Below are positions 1 to 6,625 of a stretch of DNA of 8,374 nt, one piece after another. Both the position numbers and the translations under genes were made by a program. The stretch is from the NCBI GenBank assembly GCA_014729705.1, contig WJJK01000135.1, forward strand, positions 1 to 8,374. The letters are read 5' to 3'. This DNA comes from Candidatus Altarchaeales archaeon. Lineage in GTDB: Archaea > Altiarchaeota > Altiarchaeia > IMC4 > SCGC-AAA252-I15. A model generated the notes under the pieces. It was not told where the DNA came from and ran no database searches. It worked only from the letters and a program-made list of their open reading frames with translations. Numbering within the stretch: position 1 is the first letter of the stretch; every line of letters starts with the position of its first letter.

Positions 1-1601
1 CGGGGTACGTTGAACACCGCCTCGTCGGTGCGGTCAAGACCCGGGAGAAGCCTGGCCTCCTCCTTAGCCTCCTGCTCAATCCTTGAAAGCGGCACCCTAA
101 AGTCGATTGTCTCCTTCTTCCCCTTAGTATTGAACGTATAGTAGGGGTCTATCCCCGACTTCTTCAAAACCTTGCGCAGAAAACAAGTCTCATACCTTCT
201 GCTGGTGTAGTAGGTGAATACCTGTTGATTATAGATGTTTACGCCCTTCTTTTTGATCTTCTCAACCGCGTATAAACTGTCGTAGGTGAATTCCACTGGA
301 TGCTCAAAATGAGTCATAACTGTGACATCCCTTCTGCCGATATCCAGGTATTTATCAAGCAAACCTGTGAAGCCGTCATCAATCCTTTGGGGCACCGTAA
401 CAAGAGTGCGGGTACCTATTCGAATCCGCTGGATGTGATCTATTTCCGCAAGGCCTCCGAGAATATCATCTAATGTGTCGTTTCCAAGGGTTAACGGGTC
501 CCCCCCGGTTATTAAAACCTCGGTTATGTGGGGGTTGTCGGAAATCCAGTCAATGGCTTTGAAGGTCCGACCTAAGTCGCAGTCGGTCTCGCCGATGCCC
601 TTAACCTCCCAGTTGCGTTGGCAGTAAACACATATTTGGGGGCAGGAGTCGTAGGGCTTCAGTATGAGAATCTGAGGGTATCTTCTTGTGATGCCTTCAA
701 CGGGGCTTGTGGAGGATTCCTCCATGAAATCCATGCTCAAACCCTTTCGTCTGCTTTCAACAATGTTTCTGCAATAGGTTTTGGAGGGGAGAACCTGGGC
801 CCGAAGGACCCGGTCGAAGGATTCACGACCCGCCCTATCCCAAAGAGAAAGATAATGGGGAGTGATTTGATAGGGTATCCCGTATTTATCAGCTAGATAA
901 AGGCCCTGCCTCTCAGACCCGCTTAATTCAATCAATTCGCCGAGCGTGTCTCTGTCGGATACTATGTTTTTCATATGCCAACGCCAATCCCCCCAATCAC
1001 TTTTTATGCCGCCAAAATAATCGAGGATATCCTCCTTAAAAAGCCTTCTCTTCTCCTTGAGGCGGGGGTCGTAGCCTACGTGGTACCTTGAGAAGTAGTC
1101 CCTCATCTCCTGGGAGTAGTGGTCAAGCCTGCGGGAGCGCTTATTAGCTTCATCCAGGGGGGTAGGGTTCTCGTGGATAGTAGTATATATTTTAGGCCGG
1201 ATCCCCGAGTCCCCCTTAATGCCCTTAAGAAGGTAATAGAATTCCGCAAGAAAACCGGGGCTAACCGAAGAAAGCTTTTTGTTGTTGCCTTTTGCAAGCT
1301 TCCTCAAAGTCTTTAAGGCGGATACGCCGGTCAACTTTTCGTTCTCGGATCTTATGACATTCTTTAAGACACGTATACATTCCTTGGCGTTGTTTTTCTC
1401 AAGGATATGTATGTTCTTGTATCTTTTGTCGGAGTAGATGTTGAAGTAGTGTTTTTCAAGCCGGTTTAAGTAATCGAAAAGGAGTGTGCGGGCTTCAGGC
1501 AGGCCCTCACTATCCCTTAAAATAAAATGGATTCTAGGATGGGTTTTCCACAAAAGCCTCAAAAGCCCCAGCTTGTCTAAGTCAAGAACATCAACTACCA
1601 T
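1..1601 (-). CDS. KamA-family radical SAM aminomutase, probably glutamate 2,3-aminomutase-like (C-terminus cut by window)
   Basis: Reading down from ATG at 1601 gives 533 full codons with no stop. The radical SAM cluster motif CxxxCxxC is C320, C324, C327, followed by R329 (equivalent to the substrate-carboxylate Arg after the cluster in lysine 2,3-aminomutase, LAM) and GGDPL at 366-370. The KamA-type DWGDWRWH lies at 202-209. Family members use a 4Fe-4S cluster, SAM and PLP to move an alpha-amino group to the beta carbon. Aligning PYY-x4-K to the LAM motif PYY-x4-D puts K493 at LAM Asp293, and N531 in FNVPR falls at Asp330. As I recall, C. difficile glutamate 2,3-aminomutase has the same Lys/Asn pair, so an acidic substrate is inferred. 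The PLP lysine should lie just past the window edge. About 190 N-terminal residues exceed classical LAM. A GTG at 1625 in the same frame is an alternative start. The gene lies 36 bases after the AAA ATPase gene, so cotranscription is likely. Confidence 0.87.
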   Translation of the reverse strand, partial: MVVDVLDLDKLGLLRLLWKTHPRIHFILRDSEGLPEARTLLFDYLNRLEKHYFNIYSDKRYKNIHILEKNNAKECIRVLKNVIRSENEKLTGVSALKTLRKLAKGNNKKLSSVSPGFLAEFYYLLKGIKGDSGIRPKIYTTIHENPTPLDEANKRSRRLDHYSQEMRDYFSRYHVGYDPRLKEKRRLFKEDILDYFGGIKSDWGDWRWHMKNIVSDRDTLGELIELSGSERQGLYLADKYGIPYQITPHYLSLWDRAGRESFDRVLRAQVLPSKTYCRNIVESRRKGLSMDFMEESSTSPVEGITRRYPQILILKPYDSCPQICVYCQRNWEVKGIGETDCDLGRTFKAIDWISDNPHITEVLITGGDPLTLGNDTLDDILGGLAEIDHIQRIRIGTRTLVTVPQRIDDGFTGLLDKYLDIGRRDVTVMTHFEHPVEFTYDSLYAVEKIKKKGVNIYNQQVFTYYTSRRYETCFLRKVLKKSGIDPYYTFNTKGKKETIDFRVPLSRIEQEAKEEARLLPGLDRTDEAVFNVP

Positions 1602-1637
1602 AGCCGGATTATATAGGGAGGACACAACTAAAAGAGG

Positions 1638-3200
1638 CTAGAAAACGTATCTTGCGAACATAACCCTAAATTTACGGAGGGTCTTATACGTCCCCTCCGC
1701 CTTGGTTTCAATGGTTTTAATGAGGTCTGCAAACATCTGTCTCTCCTCCTCCGGGATGAGTTTTTTGTTCTCCTGCTTGTGTTTGACTGTATGTCTCTTG
1801 CCGCCGCCCCCTGCTTGCTGGGAGTCTGCGGGAGACATATCTATAATCTCCCGGAAAATCGCCCCCACCCCGTATCCGTATTGGTTTTCCTCATCATCCT
1901 CATCGTCTTCAATCAGCTTCTCCTTAACCGAACCATACCACTGGGGAAGAGACGGTTTAACCCCGTCGTCGCCGGTTGAAGCCTTTCTGAAGTCCCCGAA
2001 ATTGATGACACGCTCCTTCCCCGACTTAATGGCCTCCTTCCAGGGGATGGTTGCAGCGGCGTCGACTAAGGCAGCAAGATCCGCGCCGGAGTACCCCTCA
2101 GTCATACGAGCCACCCTCCCCACGGAGAGGTGCCTGCTTTTAGGGCGGTTTTTAAGGTGAACCTTAAGAATCTCCCCACGAGTCCTCTTATCCGGTTCAG
2201 GCACGTAAATAGCCTTCCCAAAACGGCCTGGACGTCTTAAGGCCGAGTCGATGTCCCAGGGGGCGTTGGTTGCGCCGATAGCAAGCACCCCTGTATTATC
2301 GTATTCAGCGCCGTCAAGCTCGGTTAGAAACTGGTTGATGGATCTTTTTTCATAGCTTTGATCCATGCCCTCCCTCTTACCCGCCATCCCGTCGATTTCG
2401 TCGAAGAATAGGATGCAGGGAGTGTTTTTACGTGCAGTCTCAAAGGCGTTGTGCAGGTTTTTCTCTGTGTTACCTGCATACATGTCCACTATGTCGCTTG
2501 CCTTAACGCTTATGAAGTTGACGCTTGACTCCCCCGCGCAAGCCTTAGCTATCAACGTCTTACCACAACCAGGGGGTCCGTACATGATGACCCCTCCTCC
2601 CGCCTCTTTGCCGTATTTCTTGGATAAATCCGGGTGGGCTATGGGGTTGATTATGTAGTCAAATATTTTCTCCTTGATCTTCTCAAGTCCCGCAACGTCG
2701 TCGAGGCTCATATCAGGTTTCTTCATCACCTGAAACTCGGTTAAACGGTTTTCCTCGTCCCCTCCCCCCGGCGCGCCGGGCGTGGAGGCCTGAGGCGTGC
2801 CGCCGGCATCCACAGTAGCCTTCTTGTTTAAGGCAACATCCTTTTGGGTTTTTGCTTTATCGTATTCTGGATCCACTTCAAGGGCCTTGTCGTAGTCCTC
2901 GACTGCTTTGCCGTAATCCTGTTTATATTCATAGATCAATCCGCGGGTGTAGTAGGCTTCAGCCAGATGAGGGTTTAATTCGATGACCTTGTTCACGTCT
3001 TCAAGGGCCTTATCGTATTGTTGTTGACGTGTGTAGGCGAGCCCACGGTTGAAGTAGGTTTCAAGCAGGTCGGGGTTGATTTCAAGGGCCTTGTTGTAGT
3101 GTTCAACGGCTTTGTCGAATTCCCCTATTTTGTAGTAGTCATTGGCTAGGTTATGGTATTCATGTTCAAGGGATAGTTCGCCGAAGCTGTCGAAATCCAT
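1638..3200 (-). CDS. TPR-AAA ATPase (Vps4/katanin-like AAA module)
   Basis: This 520-residue cytoplasmic protein has three tetratricopeptide repeats (about 15-48, 49-82 and 83-116), a Gly/Pro/Ala-rich linker (about 129-150), and one AAA domain. Visible AAA motifs are Walker A GPPGCGKT (208-215), Walker B ILFFDEID (263-270), sensor-1 GATN (309-312), the arginine-finger segment LRRPGRF (321-327) and the sensor-2 region GYSGADL (369-375). A pore-loop aromatic is probably Y241. The segment around 400-426, with KPSLPQW, resembles the C-terminal helix region of Vps4/katanin-type ATPases. It is followed by an acidic run (431-438) and a basic, charged tail of about 75 residues I do not recognise. The TPRs probably bind a partner, and the ring would remodel or unfold it; the substrate is unknown. 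There is no membrane segment. It is the first gene of the minus-strand unit, upstream of the aminomutase, and ends in TAG. Confidence 0.93.
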   Translation of the reverse strand: MDFDSFGELSLEHEYHNLANDYYKIGEFDKAVEHYNKALEINPDLLETYFNRGLAYTRQQQYDKALEDVNKVIELNPHLAEAYYTRGLIYEYKQDYGKAVEDYDKALEVDPEYDKAKTQKDVALNKKATVDAGGTPQASTPGAPGGGDEENRLTEFQVMKKPDMSLDDVAGLEKIKEKIFDYIINPIAHPDLSKKYGKEAGGGVIMYGPPGCGKTLIAKACAGESSVNFISVKASDIVDMYAGNTEKNLHNAFETARKNTPCILFFDEIDGMAGKREGMDQSYEKRSINQFLTELDGAEYDNTGVLAIGATNAPWDIDSALRRPGRFGKAIYVPEPDKRTRGEILKVHLKNRPKSRHLSVGRVARMTEGYSGADLAALVDAAATIPWKEAIKSGKERVINFGDFRKASTGDDGVKPSLPQWYGSVKEKLIEDDEDDEENQYGYGVGAIFREIIDMSPADSQQAGGGGKRHTVKHKQENKKLIPEEERQMFADLIKTIETKAEGTYKTLRKFRVMFARYVF

Positions 3201-3244
3201 GATGGTTTATACTTTAATTATTTTTCTTAAAAACCCATTCATAA
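3201..3244. promoter_or_regulatory. Divergent promoter region between TPR-AAA and TyrA genes
   Basis: This 44-base AT-rich gap separates two divergent starts. On the plus strand TTTATA at 3206-3211 lies about 35 bases before the TyrA ATG. On the minus strand an A/T run (AAAAATAATT, plus positions 3216-3225) lies about 20-25 bases before the ATPase ATG. Neither start has a Shine-Dalgarno-like sequence. Spacing fits archaeal TATA boxes with leaderless or very short-leader transcripts. The boxes are read by eye only. Confidence 0.5.
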
Positions 3245-4567
3245 ATGGTGGCTAAAAAAGTCTCGGTTATAGGGGGATACGGCGGCATGGGTCAACTGTT
3301 TTCAAAGTTCTTCAGAAAACAAGGCCTGGATGTTGTGATCACGGGACCGAATAGTAGGCGGGGAGGGGAAGTCGCAGGTAAACTGGGCGTGGAATACGTT
3401 AAAGACAATGTTGAATCAGTATCCGATGCAGACGTAGTCGTAATCACCGTGCCAATAAGAAAAACACTTAAGGTGATAGAGGAGGTCGCACCCCAGGTTA
3501 AGGCAGGAGCCCTTTTGATGGATCTGACTTCCGTGAAAACCGAACCATACGAGCTCATGCTTAAACACGCATCCAAAGGGGTTGAGGTTTTAGGTTGTCA
3601 CCCTGTTTTCGGGCCGAGGGTGACAAGCTTCGAAGGCCAGGTATTTGTCTTATGCTCTGCGGATAAGGGTGTGAAGTATGTCTGGTTCAGGGGGCTTCTG
3701 CAGGATGAGAAAGCGAAAATAGTTGAGTCAACCGCAAAAGAACACGACCAAGTTATGGCTGTGGTGCAGGGGCTAACCCACTTCACATACATAAGCGTGG
3801 CTGAAACATTCAGGCGACTTGACTTCGACGTCAAAAGATCCCGTGAATTCTCTTCCCCGGTGTATGACTTAATGCTTGATATGATTGGGCGCATCGCAGG
3901 CCAGGACCCCCGTCTTTACGCCGAGATACAGATGAACAACCCCCACGTAGTGGGTGTGCATAAAACCTATCTTGAATGCGCCTTAAAAACAGCGGAAAAT
4001 GTTGAATACAAAAACGAGAAGGCTTTCGTATCCGACATGTTGGCTTCAGCGAAACACTTCGGGGACGTGGAATCCGCTATGGGCAGATCAGATAAGGCAA
4101 TAAACCTGGCAGGGTATGAGTTGAAGAAACTAAAGGAGCTTACTGGAGAGAGGATATGCTTAAAACACATCTACACGGGAACCATGCACTACGGGGTAAT
4201 CGAGTATGTGGATGCCGACCGTATTGTCCTATCAGATAATGGCGTGAAAAGAGATTTGAAGATTGCAAACATCCGTTTAACCTCCACAATCGAGAAAAAC
4301 GCGTTCAGGAAAAACAAGTATGGCTTATCGTCGAGGGATTACTCTGTTTTAATCCCCAAACACGCAGATGAGGAAAGGATACGTCAGGTGGTAGGTGAAC
4401 TGTTTGACGTATACAGCGTATGCGTTAAAGACGTCTACATGGGAGATAATATCCCCTCGAACATGCAAAGCGTATGCTTAAACGTTAAACACTTTGCAGA
4501 CACGCTTGATGTGGTGGATACTAAGGTACGCGGGTTTTTCGCTCAAATGGGGTGGAATCTTAGATGA
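3245..4567 (+). CDS. tyrA: Prephenate dehydrogenase, archaeal type, with C-terminal extension
   Basis: The enzyme oxidatively decarboxylates prephenate to 4-hydroxyphenylpyruvate with NAD(P)+, the committed step to tyrosine. The N-terminal Rossmann fold shows GGYGGMG (10-16). DLTSVK (93-98) and GCHPVFGP (117-124) hold the expected substrate Ser (S97 or neighbour) and catalytic His (H119). GLTHF (176-180) and the helical segment FSSPVYDLML (202-211) to QMNNPHV (229-235) match archaeal TyrA proteins of the MJ0612 kind. The protein is 440 residues, well above the roughly 280-300 of a minimal dehydrogenase. Residues about 305-347 look like a small beta-barrel, and about 366-440 resemble a ferredoxin-like fold ending in LR, possibly an FDX-ACB domain; no chorismate mutase or clear ACT domain is seen. 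The ATG at 3245 is used; GTG follows at once. Its stop overlaps the next gene's start (ATGA), suggesting translational coupling. Confidence 0.93.
   Translation: MVAKKVSVIGGYGGMGQLFSKFFRKQGLDVVITGPNSRRGGEVAGKLGVEYVKDNVESVSDADVVVITVPIRKTLKVIEEVAPQVKAGALLMDLTSVKTEPYELMLKHASKGVEVLGCHPVFGPRVTSFEGQVFVLCSADKGVKYVWFRGLLQDEKAKIVESTAKEHDQVMAVVQGLTHFTYISVAETFRRLDFDVKRSREFSSPVYDLMLDMIGRIAGQDPRLYAEIQMNNPHVVGVHKTYLECALKTAENVEYKNEKAFVSDMLASAKHFGDVESAMGRSDKAINLAGYELKKLKELTGERICLKHIYTGTMHYGVIEYVDADRIVLSDNGVKRDLKIANIRLTSTIEKNAFRKNKYGLSSRDYSVLIPKHADEERIRQVVGELFDVYSVCVKDVYMGDNIPSNMQSVCLNVKHFADTLDVVDTKVRGFFAQMGWNLR
4551..4555 (+). promoter_or_regulatory. Shine-Dalgarno-like GGTGG before the SLOG gene
   Basis: GGTGG, inside the longer GGGGTGG, ends 8 bases before the ATG at 4564, within the last codons of tyrA. 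It could pair in part with the archaeal anti-SD CACCTCC. It supports ATG 4564 as the start and coupled translation. Confidence 0.45.
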
Positions 4568-5040
4568 AGATCGCGTCGGTCATAGGTCAAGACGGGGTGG
4601 TAGATGAATCAGTTGAAAAAATGGCATATGATGTGGGGCGGGAGATAGCCCAAGCGGGATACGTCCTTGTCTCAGGGGGTCGGGGCGGGGTTATGGCTCA
4701 TGCGTGCAGGGGGGCGAAAGATGCGGGAGGCCTTACGTTAGGTGTGCTTCCAGGCGCGGATAAAAAAGACGCCAACCCCTGCCTGGACATAGCCTTGACA
4801 ACAGGCTTCGGGTACGCCAGGAACACTTTGGTGGTGTCCTCAGCAGACTTGATTGTTGCGGTTGCGGGGAGATACGGGACCCTAAGCGAAATCGCCTTAG
4901 CCTTAAACTACGGGAAAAAAGTTTTCATAATGCGGGGGTCAGGGGGAGTATGCGATAACCTGGGTCCTGCGCTAACCAGGGAATTCGGGGAGGAAAACGT
5001 TGTGTTGGGCGATATGGATGCCCTGAAAAAAATGTTTTAA
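4564..5040 (+). CDS. SLOG-superfamily nucleotide-binding protein (TIGR00725-like, LOG/lysine decarboxylase-like fold)
   Basis: This 158-residue protein has the Rossmann-like layout of the TIGR00725/SLOG group. The nucleotide-binding loop GGRGGVM is at 38-44, ARN at 85-87, and GRYGTLSEI at 102-110 stands where LOG cytokinin-activating phosphoribohydrolases have PGGxGTxxE. The glutamate (E109) and Gly-Thr are kept, but the PGG part is replaced by AGR. Members bind nucleotides or nucleotide-derived ligands, and some cleave N-glycosidic bonds; no specific reaction can be assigned here. It has no signal peptide or membrane segment. The start overlaps the tyrA stop by 4 bases, so the two are translated as a pair. 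Its TAA stop at 5038-5040 directly touches the stop codon of the convergent YjbQ gene. Databases often label such proteins 'lysine decarboxylase', which would be wrong. Confidence 0.85.
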   Translation: MKIASVIGQDGVVDESVEKMAYDVGREIAQAGYVLVSGGRGGVMAHACRGAKDAGGLTLGVLPGADKKDANPCLDIALTTGFGYARNTLVVSSADLIVAVAGRYGTLSEIALALNYGKKVFIMRGSGGVCDNLGPALTREFGEENVVLGDMDALKKMF

Positions 5041-5460
5041 TCACTGCCCCATAAACTGCAGGACTATTTTCCTCTCCCTTTCAGTGGTATCGCATTCGAT
5101 GAACACTATCTGCTGCCAGGTTCCAAGCACGAGTTTCCCCCCCAGGAAGGGGACAGTCAAGTCAGGGCCGAGTATTGTGGCTTTCACGTGGCCGGGCCCG
5201 TTGTCGTCGTGCCAAGTATCATGGTGGTAGTATCTAAGATCACGGGGTATCAGGCGTTCAAGGGCTTTCGGCACGTCCTTCTCAAGGCCTGGCTCGAACT
5301 CGACTGTGCTTAAGGCGCCGGTGGCGCCTGGAATGAATATGGTGACTGTCCCGCATTTTAAACCCGTTTGCCTGAGCTTCTCTGCCACCTCGTCTGTGAT
5401 GTCTGTCATCCGCCCCCACGGTTGGGTTTTGATTTCCACATACTTTGTTTCAACGCTCAT
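5041..5460 (-). CDS. YjbQ/UPF0047 family protein
   Basis: This 139-residue protein matches the UPF0047/YjbQ (TIGR00149) family in length and motifs. Visible features are IFIPGATGAL (41-50), the acidic patch E54/E56, the paired histidines H79-H80, the signature DDNGPGHVKATILG (85-98), and GTWQQIVFIECD near the end (113-124). The family forms small trimeric proteins with a metal- or phosphate-binding pocket; some members show weak thiamine phosphate synthase activity, but the true role is unsettled. The ATG overlaps the shikimate kinase stop codon by three bases (ATGA arrangement), and a GGAGG lies 11 bases upstream, so the start is well supported. Cotranscription with shikimate kinase is likely; no mechanistic link between the two is known to me. 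Confidence 0.93.
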   Translation of the reverse strand: MSVETKYVEIKTQPWGRMTDITDEVAEKLRQTGLKCGTVTIFIPGATGALSTVEFEPGLEKDVPKALERLIPRDLRYYHHDTWHDDNGPGHVKATILGPDLTVPFLGGKLVLGTWQQIVFIECDTTERERKIVLQFMGQ

Positions 5461-6302
5461 AATATTTCTGCCCTCCGGTTATTCGTATTACATGTGATTA
5501 TTTCCCCCTCAAACTGCTTGAAACTGGATTCCACATCCGCCTCCTCATCGCATACCGCAACCACTGACGGCCCCGTCCCGGATAATCCGCAGCCTAAGGC
5601 CCCTGCCTCAAGAGCGGCGAATACCGGGGATGGGTCCTGTTTAAACAGCCTGCAGTGCAGGAGCCCGTTTAGGGTGAGGATATGCCAGGGGTCCTTCGGC
5701 CCTATACGCCATAAATCGTTTATCGTTTCTTTGAGGGTTGAAAGTTTTCTGCGATCTATTGCTCCGCTATCCCTGGATCCCTCAGGCAGAAGGATCACGA
5801 TTTTATTGTCCTCCACCAGCGCCCTAAACTGAATCTCTCTTTTAAGGTTGTCTGTGAATGCTAGGCCCCCATAATATGCGGCGGAAGCATCATCCAACGC
5901 GCCGGTTGCAGTGACCCCCGCATTGTAGGCCGCATCTACGCCGAGGTTAATTATTTGATCGTCTGAAAGCTCATCCTGCACACCTAATGCGTGCACCAAA
6001 CCCAAGACGACTGCATTGCATGTGACAGATGAGCTTTTCAATCCAGCGCCAAAGGGTATGTTGGATTCCGTTTTCACGCGCACACCGCCTTCATAGCCAA
6101 ATTTCTTGAAAACCACTTCTACACAGCATTCAACCAGGTGGGAACTCATTTCAGGGTGGCCCGCAGTCTCGGATACTATTTCAGAGCCTTCAAGGGTGAG
6201 CCTCGCATCCTTATGTAAGTCTATTCCAAACGCCGCCCCGCATCCTGAAGCGAATCCACAGACTATCGTCGCAGCCCCCCAACATCGAGCGCATAAACTC
6301 AT
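5457..6302 (-). CDS. aroK: Shikimate kinase, archaeal GHMP type
   Basis: It phosphorylates shikimate at the 3-hydroxyl using ATP, the fifth step of the shikimate pathway. Archaea use a GHMP-superfamily enzyme unrelated to bacterial AroK. The 281-residue length is typical. The N-terminal block GAATIV...GAAFGIDL (9-29) is characteristic of the archaeal family. The GHMP phosphate loop is SNIPFGAGLKSSS (80-92), GALDDASAAYYGG (134-146) carries the conserved acidic pair, and SGTGPSVVAV (241-250) is the C-terminal GHMP motif. The N-terminus is unusually rich in cysteine (C4, C7, C15, C21), with C15 and C21 at positions that I recall as Asn and Lys in relatives. The gene is first in a minus-strand unit, with a TATA-like box about 27-30 bases before ATG and no Shine-Dalgarno. 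YjbQ overlaps its stop. Confidence 0.93.
   Translation of the reverse strand: MSLCARCWGAATIVCGFASGCGAAFGIDLHKDARLTLEGSEIVSETAGHPEMSSHLVECCVEVVFKKFGYEGGVRVKTESNIPFGAGLKSSSVTCNAVVLGLVHALGVQDELSDDQIINLGVDAAYNAGVTATGALDDASAAYYGGLAFTDNLKREIQFRALVEDNKIVILLPEGSRDSGAIDRRKLSTLKETINDLWRIGPKDPWHILTLNGLLHCRLFKQDPSPVFAALEAGALGCGLSGTGPSVVAVCDEEADVESSFKQFEGEIITCNTNNRRAEIL
5472..5476 (-). promoter_or_regulatory. Shine-Dalgarno GGAGG of the YjbQ gene
   Basis: The minus strand reads GGAGG here, 11 bases before the YjbQ ATG at 5460, inside the end of the shikimate kinase gene. It is a strong match to the archaeal anti-SD and fixes the YjbQ start. Confidence 0.65.
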
Positions 6303-6337
6303 AGGTTATAATAGTTGTCTTTCCATGTTTAATATTG
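6303..6337. promoter_or_regulatory. Divergent overlapping promoters of shikimate kinase and acylphosphatase
   Basis: Only 35 bases separate the two starts. On the plus strand TTATAATAG at 6305-6313 lies about 25-30 bases before the acylphosphatase ATG (6338). On the minus strand AATATTAAA (plus positions 6325-6334 region) lies about 25-30 bases before the kinase ATG. Each box therefore sits at the start region of the opposite transcript. Both genes would be leaderless or nearly so; neither has a Shine-Dalgarno. Confidence 0.5.
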
Positions 6338-6616
6338 ATGGGAAAAGACATACTCGACGCGGTTTTCGAAGGCCAGGTTCAGGGGGTCTTTTTCAGGGCC
6401 AACACCCGCGATAAAGCCCTGCAGCTTGGGTTAACCGGCTGGGTGAGGAACCTCCCGGACGGACGCGTTCAACTGCATGCGGAGGGAAGCAGAAAAGAGC
6501 TTGAAACGCTTTTAGAGTATCTTAAAGCCGCCCCTCAGGCAAGTAAAGTCGAGGACGTAGACAAGAAATGGGGTCGGGGTGAGGGGGAATACGATTCTTT
6601 TAAAATCATTTATTGA
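6338..6616 (+). CDS. acyP: Acylphosphatase
   Basis: This small cytoplasmic enzyme hydrolyses acyl phosphates such as acetyl or carbamoyl phosphate. From the ATG at 6338 it has 92 residues, the usual size. The family's phosphate loop and catalytic Arg are in GQVQGVFFR (12-20, R20), and the catalytic Asn is in GWVRNLPDG (34-42, N38). The C-terminus DSFKIIY fits the family's final beta-strand. A TTG directly before the ATG could add one residue, but ATG is preferred because the TATA-like box lies at leaderless spacing from it. It is divergent from shikimate kinase and 41 bases before GatB, which seems to have its own promoter. The T-rich stretch after its stop (about 6633-6640) could also serve as an archaeal terminator. 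Confidence 0.95.
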   Translation: MGKDILDAVFEGQVQGVFFRANTRDKALQLGLTGWVRNLPDGRVQLHAEGSRKELETLLEYLKAAPQASKVEDVDKKWGRGEGEYDSFKIIY

Positions 6617-6625
6617 TTCTACTTT

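Noticed and set aside
618..896. 92-codon open frame on the plus strand within the aminomutase gene
   Set aside because: It lies opposite the conserved radical SAM motifs; its product has no recognisable motif and no start signal.
1605..1616. CTATATAATC as TATA box of the aminomutase gene
   Set aside because: It is only about 8 bases before the ATG, which would place the transcript start inside the gene; no suitable start codon follows at that spacing.
1702..2160. 152-codon plus-strand open frame opposite the ATPase C-terminus
   Set aside because: It is the reverse of the ATPase coding sequence; the serine run is the antisense of the acidic patch.
2877..3092. TTCAAGGGCCTT repeated three times (2877, 3000, 3081)
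   Set aside because: Each encodes Lys-Ala-Leu-Glu in the TPR region, and the first and third are two TPR periods (204 bases) apart; it is protein repeat, not a DNA element.
4564..5040. Lysine decarboxylase
   Set aside because: This database label comes from an old misannotation of LOG-like proteins; no PLP-binding lysine motif is present.
5368..5832. 154-codon plus-strand open frame across the YjbQ/shikimate kinase junction
   Set aside because: It runs antisense to two confidently assigned genes, and its product resembles nothing.
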